NCBI RefSeq assembly: GCF_030167915.1
Contig: NZ_JARGNB010000001.1
Span: 868,001-932,000 of the forward strand
Source: Aquabacterium humicola
GTDB taxonomy: Bacteria > Pseudomonadota > Gammaproteobacteria > Burkholderiales > Burkholderiaceae_C
Direction of reading: 5' to 3'
Length of the DNA: 64,000 bases
Made by a program: the position numbers and the translations under genes. Every line of letters starts with the position of its first letter. Position 1 is the stretch's first letter. Positions 63,005 through 64,000 of the stretch are shown piece by piece. The notes beneath the pieces are model-generated. The model did not search any database. It was not told the origin of the DNA and worked only from the letters and a program-made list of their open reading frames with translations.

Positions 63005-64000
63005 TCAGGCCTGCAGCGAGCGCATGAAGGTCGCGGAGTCTTCGCTGGGGCGCGGATGCCGCACGAGGAGGAAGTGCGCCAATGCCGGCAGCAGGATCAG
63101 CGCGCCCAGCATGTTCCACAGGAACATGAAGGCCAGCAGCAGCCCCATGTCGGCCTGGAACTTGATGGGGCTGGCCACCCACGTGACGACACCGATGGCG
63201 AGCGTCACGCCGGTCAACATCACCACCTTGCCGGTGAAGAGCAAGGCGCGGTAGTAAGCCTGCGACAGGCTGCGCCCTTCACGCAGTTGCGCCAGCGTCA
63301 CCGACAGGATGTAGAGCGCGTAGTCGACGCCGATGCCCACGCCCAGCGCGATCACCGGCAGCGTTGCCACCTTGACGCCCATGCCCAGGCCCACCATCAG
63401 GGCTTCCGCGAGGAACGAGGTCAGGACGAGCGGCAGCACGGCCACGAGCACCGCGCGCCAGGACCGGAACGTGATGAAGCACAGCAGCACCACCGCGGCA
63501 TAGACGAGCACCAGCATCGTTCGCCACGCGTCCTTGACGACGATGTTGGTGGCGGCCTCGATGCCGGCCGAGCCGGCGGCCAGCAGGAACGTCGTGTCCG
63601 CGCTGTCGTTGACCCGGGCGAACTGCGCCACGTGGTCGACCACCCGGATGAGCGTGGCCGCCTTGTGGTCGCGCAGGTAGACGTAGATCGTCAGCAGGCC
63701 GCAGGCGTCGTTGTAGAGGCCGCGCGGCGCACCCGCCGTGACGGTGTTGAGCATGTCCTGGTTCGGCAGGAACTCGTACCAGCGTGGGTTGCCCTCGTTC
63801 AGGCCCGACAGCACGCGGCGGTTCAGCAGCGCCAGCGTGCTGGTGGACTCCACGCCGTCGAGCTGGCGCAGCTCCCATTCGAGCGCATCGACCTTGTTCA
63901 GGGTCTCGTAGCGCGAGCACTGCCCCTCCGGCGTCTTCACCATCACCGCCAGCACATCGCTGGACGCCCCGTAGGCGGTATTCATGAACGCGACGTCGCG
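63005..64000 (-). CDS. RND/MMPL-family transporter, C-terminal part
   Basis: The last 331 residues are present and the frame runs off the right edge. There is a periplasmic-loop region (NTVTAGAPRGLYNDACG), then about six membrane helices from residue 165 on, including VIALGVGIGVDYALYILSV, the hallmark fourth-helix motif of hydrophobe RND exporters. A short cytoplasmic tail ends it. Proteins of this type accompany genes for hydrophobic aromatic or steroid compounds. It is probably the upstream member of the catabolic operon. Uptake versus export direction cannot be told. Confidence 0.85.
   Translation of the reverse strand, partial: RDVAFMNTAYGASSDVLAVMVKTPEGQCSRYETLNKVDALEWELRQLDGVESTSTLALLNRRVLSGLNEGNPRWYEFLPNQDMLNTVTAGAPRGLYNDACGLLTIYVYLRDHKAATLIRVVDHVAQFARVNDSADTTFLLAAGSAGIEAATNIVVKDAWRTMLVLVYAAVVLLCFITFRSWRAVLVAVLPLVLTSFLAEALMVGLGMGVKVATLPVIALGVGIGVDYALYILSVTLAQLREGRSLSQAYYRALLFTGKVVMLTGVTLAIGVVTWVASPIKFQADMGLLLAFMFLWNMLGALILLPALAHFLLVRHPRPSEDSATFMRSLQA

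Overview
The window is about 64 kb of uniformly GC-rich, tightly packed bacterial chromosome. GC-rich wobble positions, many ATGA stop/start overlaps, two-component sugar and amino-acid uptake systems, a TonB receptor and oxidative pentose genes point to a betaproteobacterium of the Burkholderiales, most like the Rubrivivax/Roseateles group. That placement is inferred from gene content, not from a marker gene. I found no rRNA, tRNA, CRISPR array or insertion sequence, and no obvious island boundary.

Layout. (1) 1-7350: non-phosphorylating oxidative pentose (Weimberg-type) pathway. It has sugar dehydrogenase, lactonase, IlvD/Edd aldonate dehydratase, FAH-family 2-keto-3-deoxy-pentonate dehydratase, the N-terminus of an aldehyde dehydrogenase, aldose 1-epimerase and a LysR regulator, read from two divergent promoter regions. 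(2) 7594-21157: hemicellulose locus on the minus strand, in the order TonB receptor, GH5, GH3, GH29, GH51, ROK regulator, LacI regulator. Its products (pentoses) would feed region 1. (3) 21454-30696: an apparently dedicated cyanophycin/arginine locus. It has an exported cyanophycinase, a polar amino-acid ABC importer, a zinc peptidase of the succinylglutamate desuccinylase/aspartoacylase type interleaved with the transporter genes, an ArgR-like AraC regulator and two arginine N-succinyltransferase-like subunits. A Tat-type solute-binding protein lies convergent to it. (4) 30721-39845: minus-strand operon with a TPP enzyme, a sugar ABC importer and a histidinol-dehydrogenase-like enzyme, divergent from its LacI regulator; substrate unknown. 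(5) 39883-49683: UvrA2-type protein, lipase-like hydrolase, and a stress-type region (two small hydrophilic proteins, CbpA/CbpM, zinc alcohol dehydrogenase, nitronate monooxygenase-like enzyme, phosphoribosyltransferase) that contains decayed genes, namely a hemerythrin tail and an internally deleted universal stress protein. (6) 49830-54689: luciferase-like monooxygenase/flavin reductase/RidA/quinone-oxidoreductase operon with a divergent LysR regulator. (7) 54684-64000: minus-strand aromatic-type catabolic operon (RND-type transporter, C-C hydrolase, extradiol dioxygenase, Rieske protein, FAD monooxygenase, MFS carrier, cyclase, cupin, FAH hydrolase, epimerase/dehydrogenase).

Overall this is a catabolic region of a heterotroph living on plant cell-wall material and bacterial storage polymer. 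The two most interesting parts are the cyanophycin locus and the TPP/HisD-like operon of unknown substrate.
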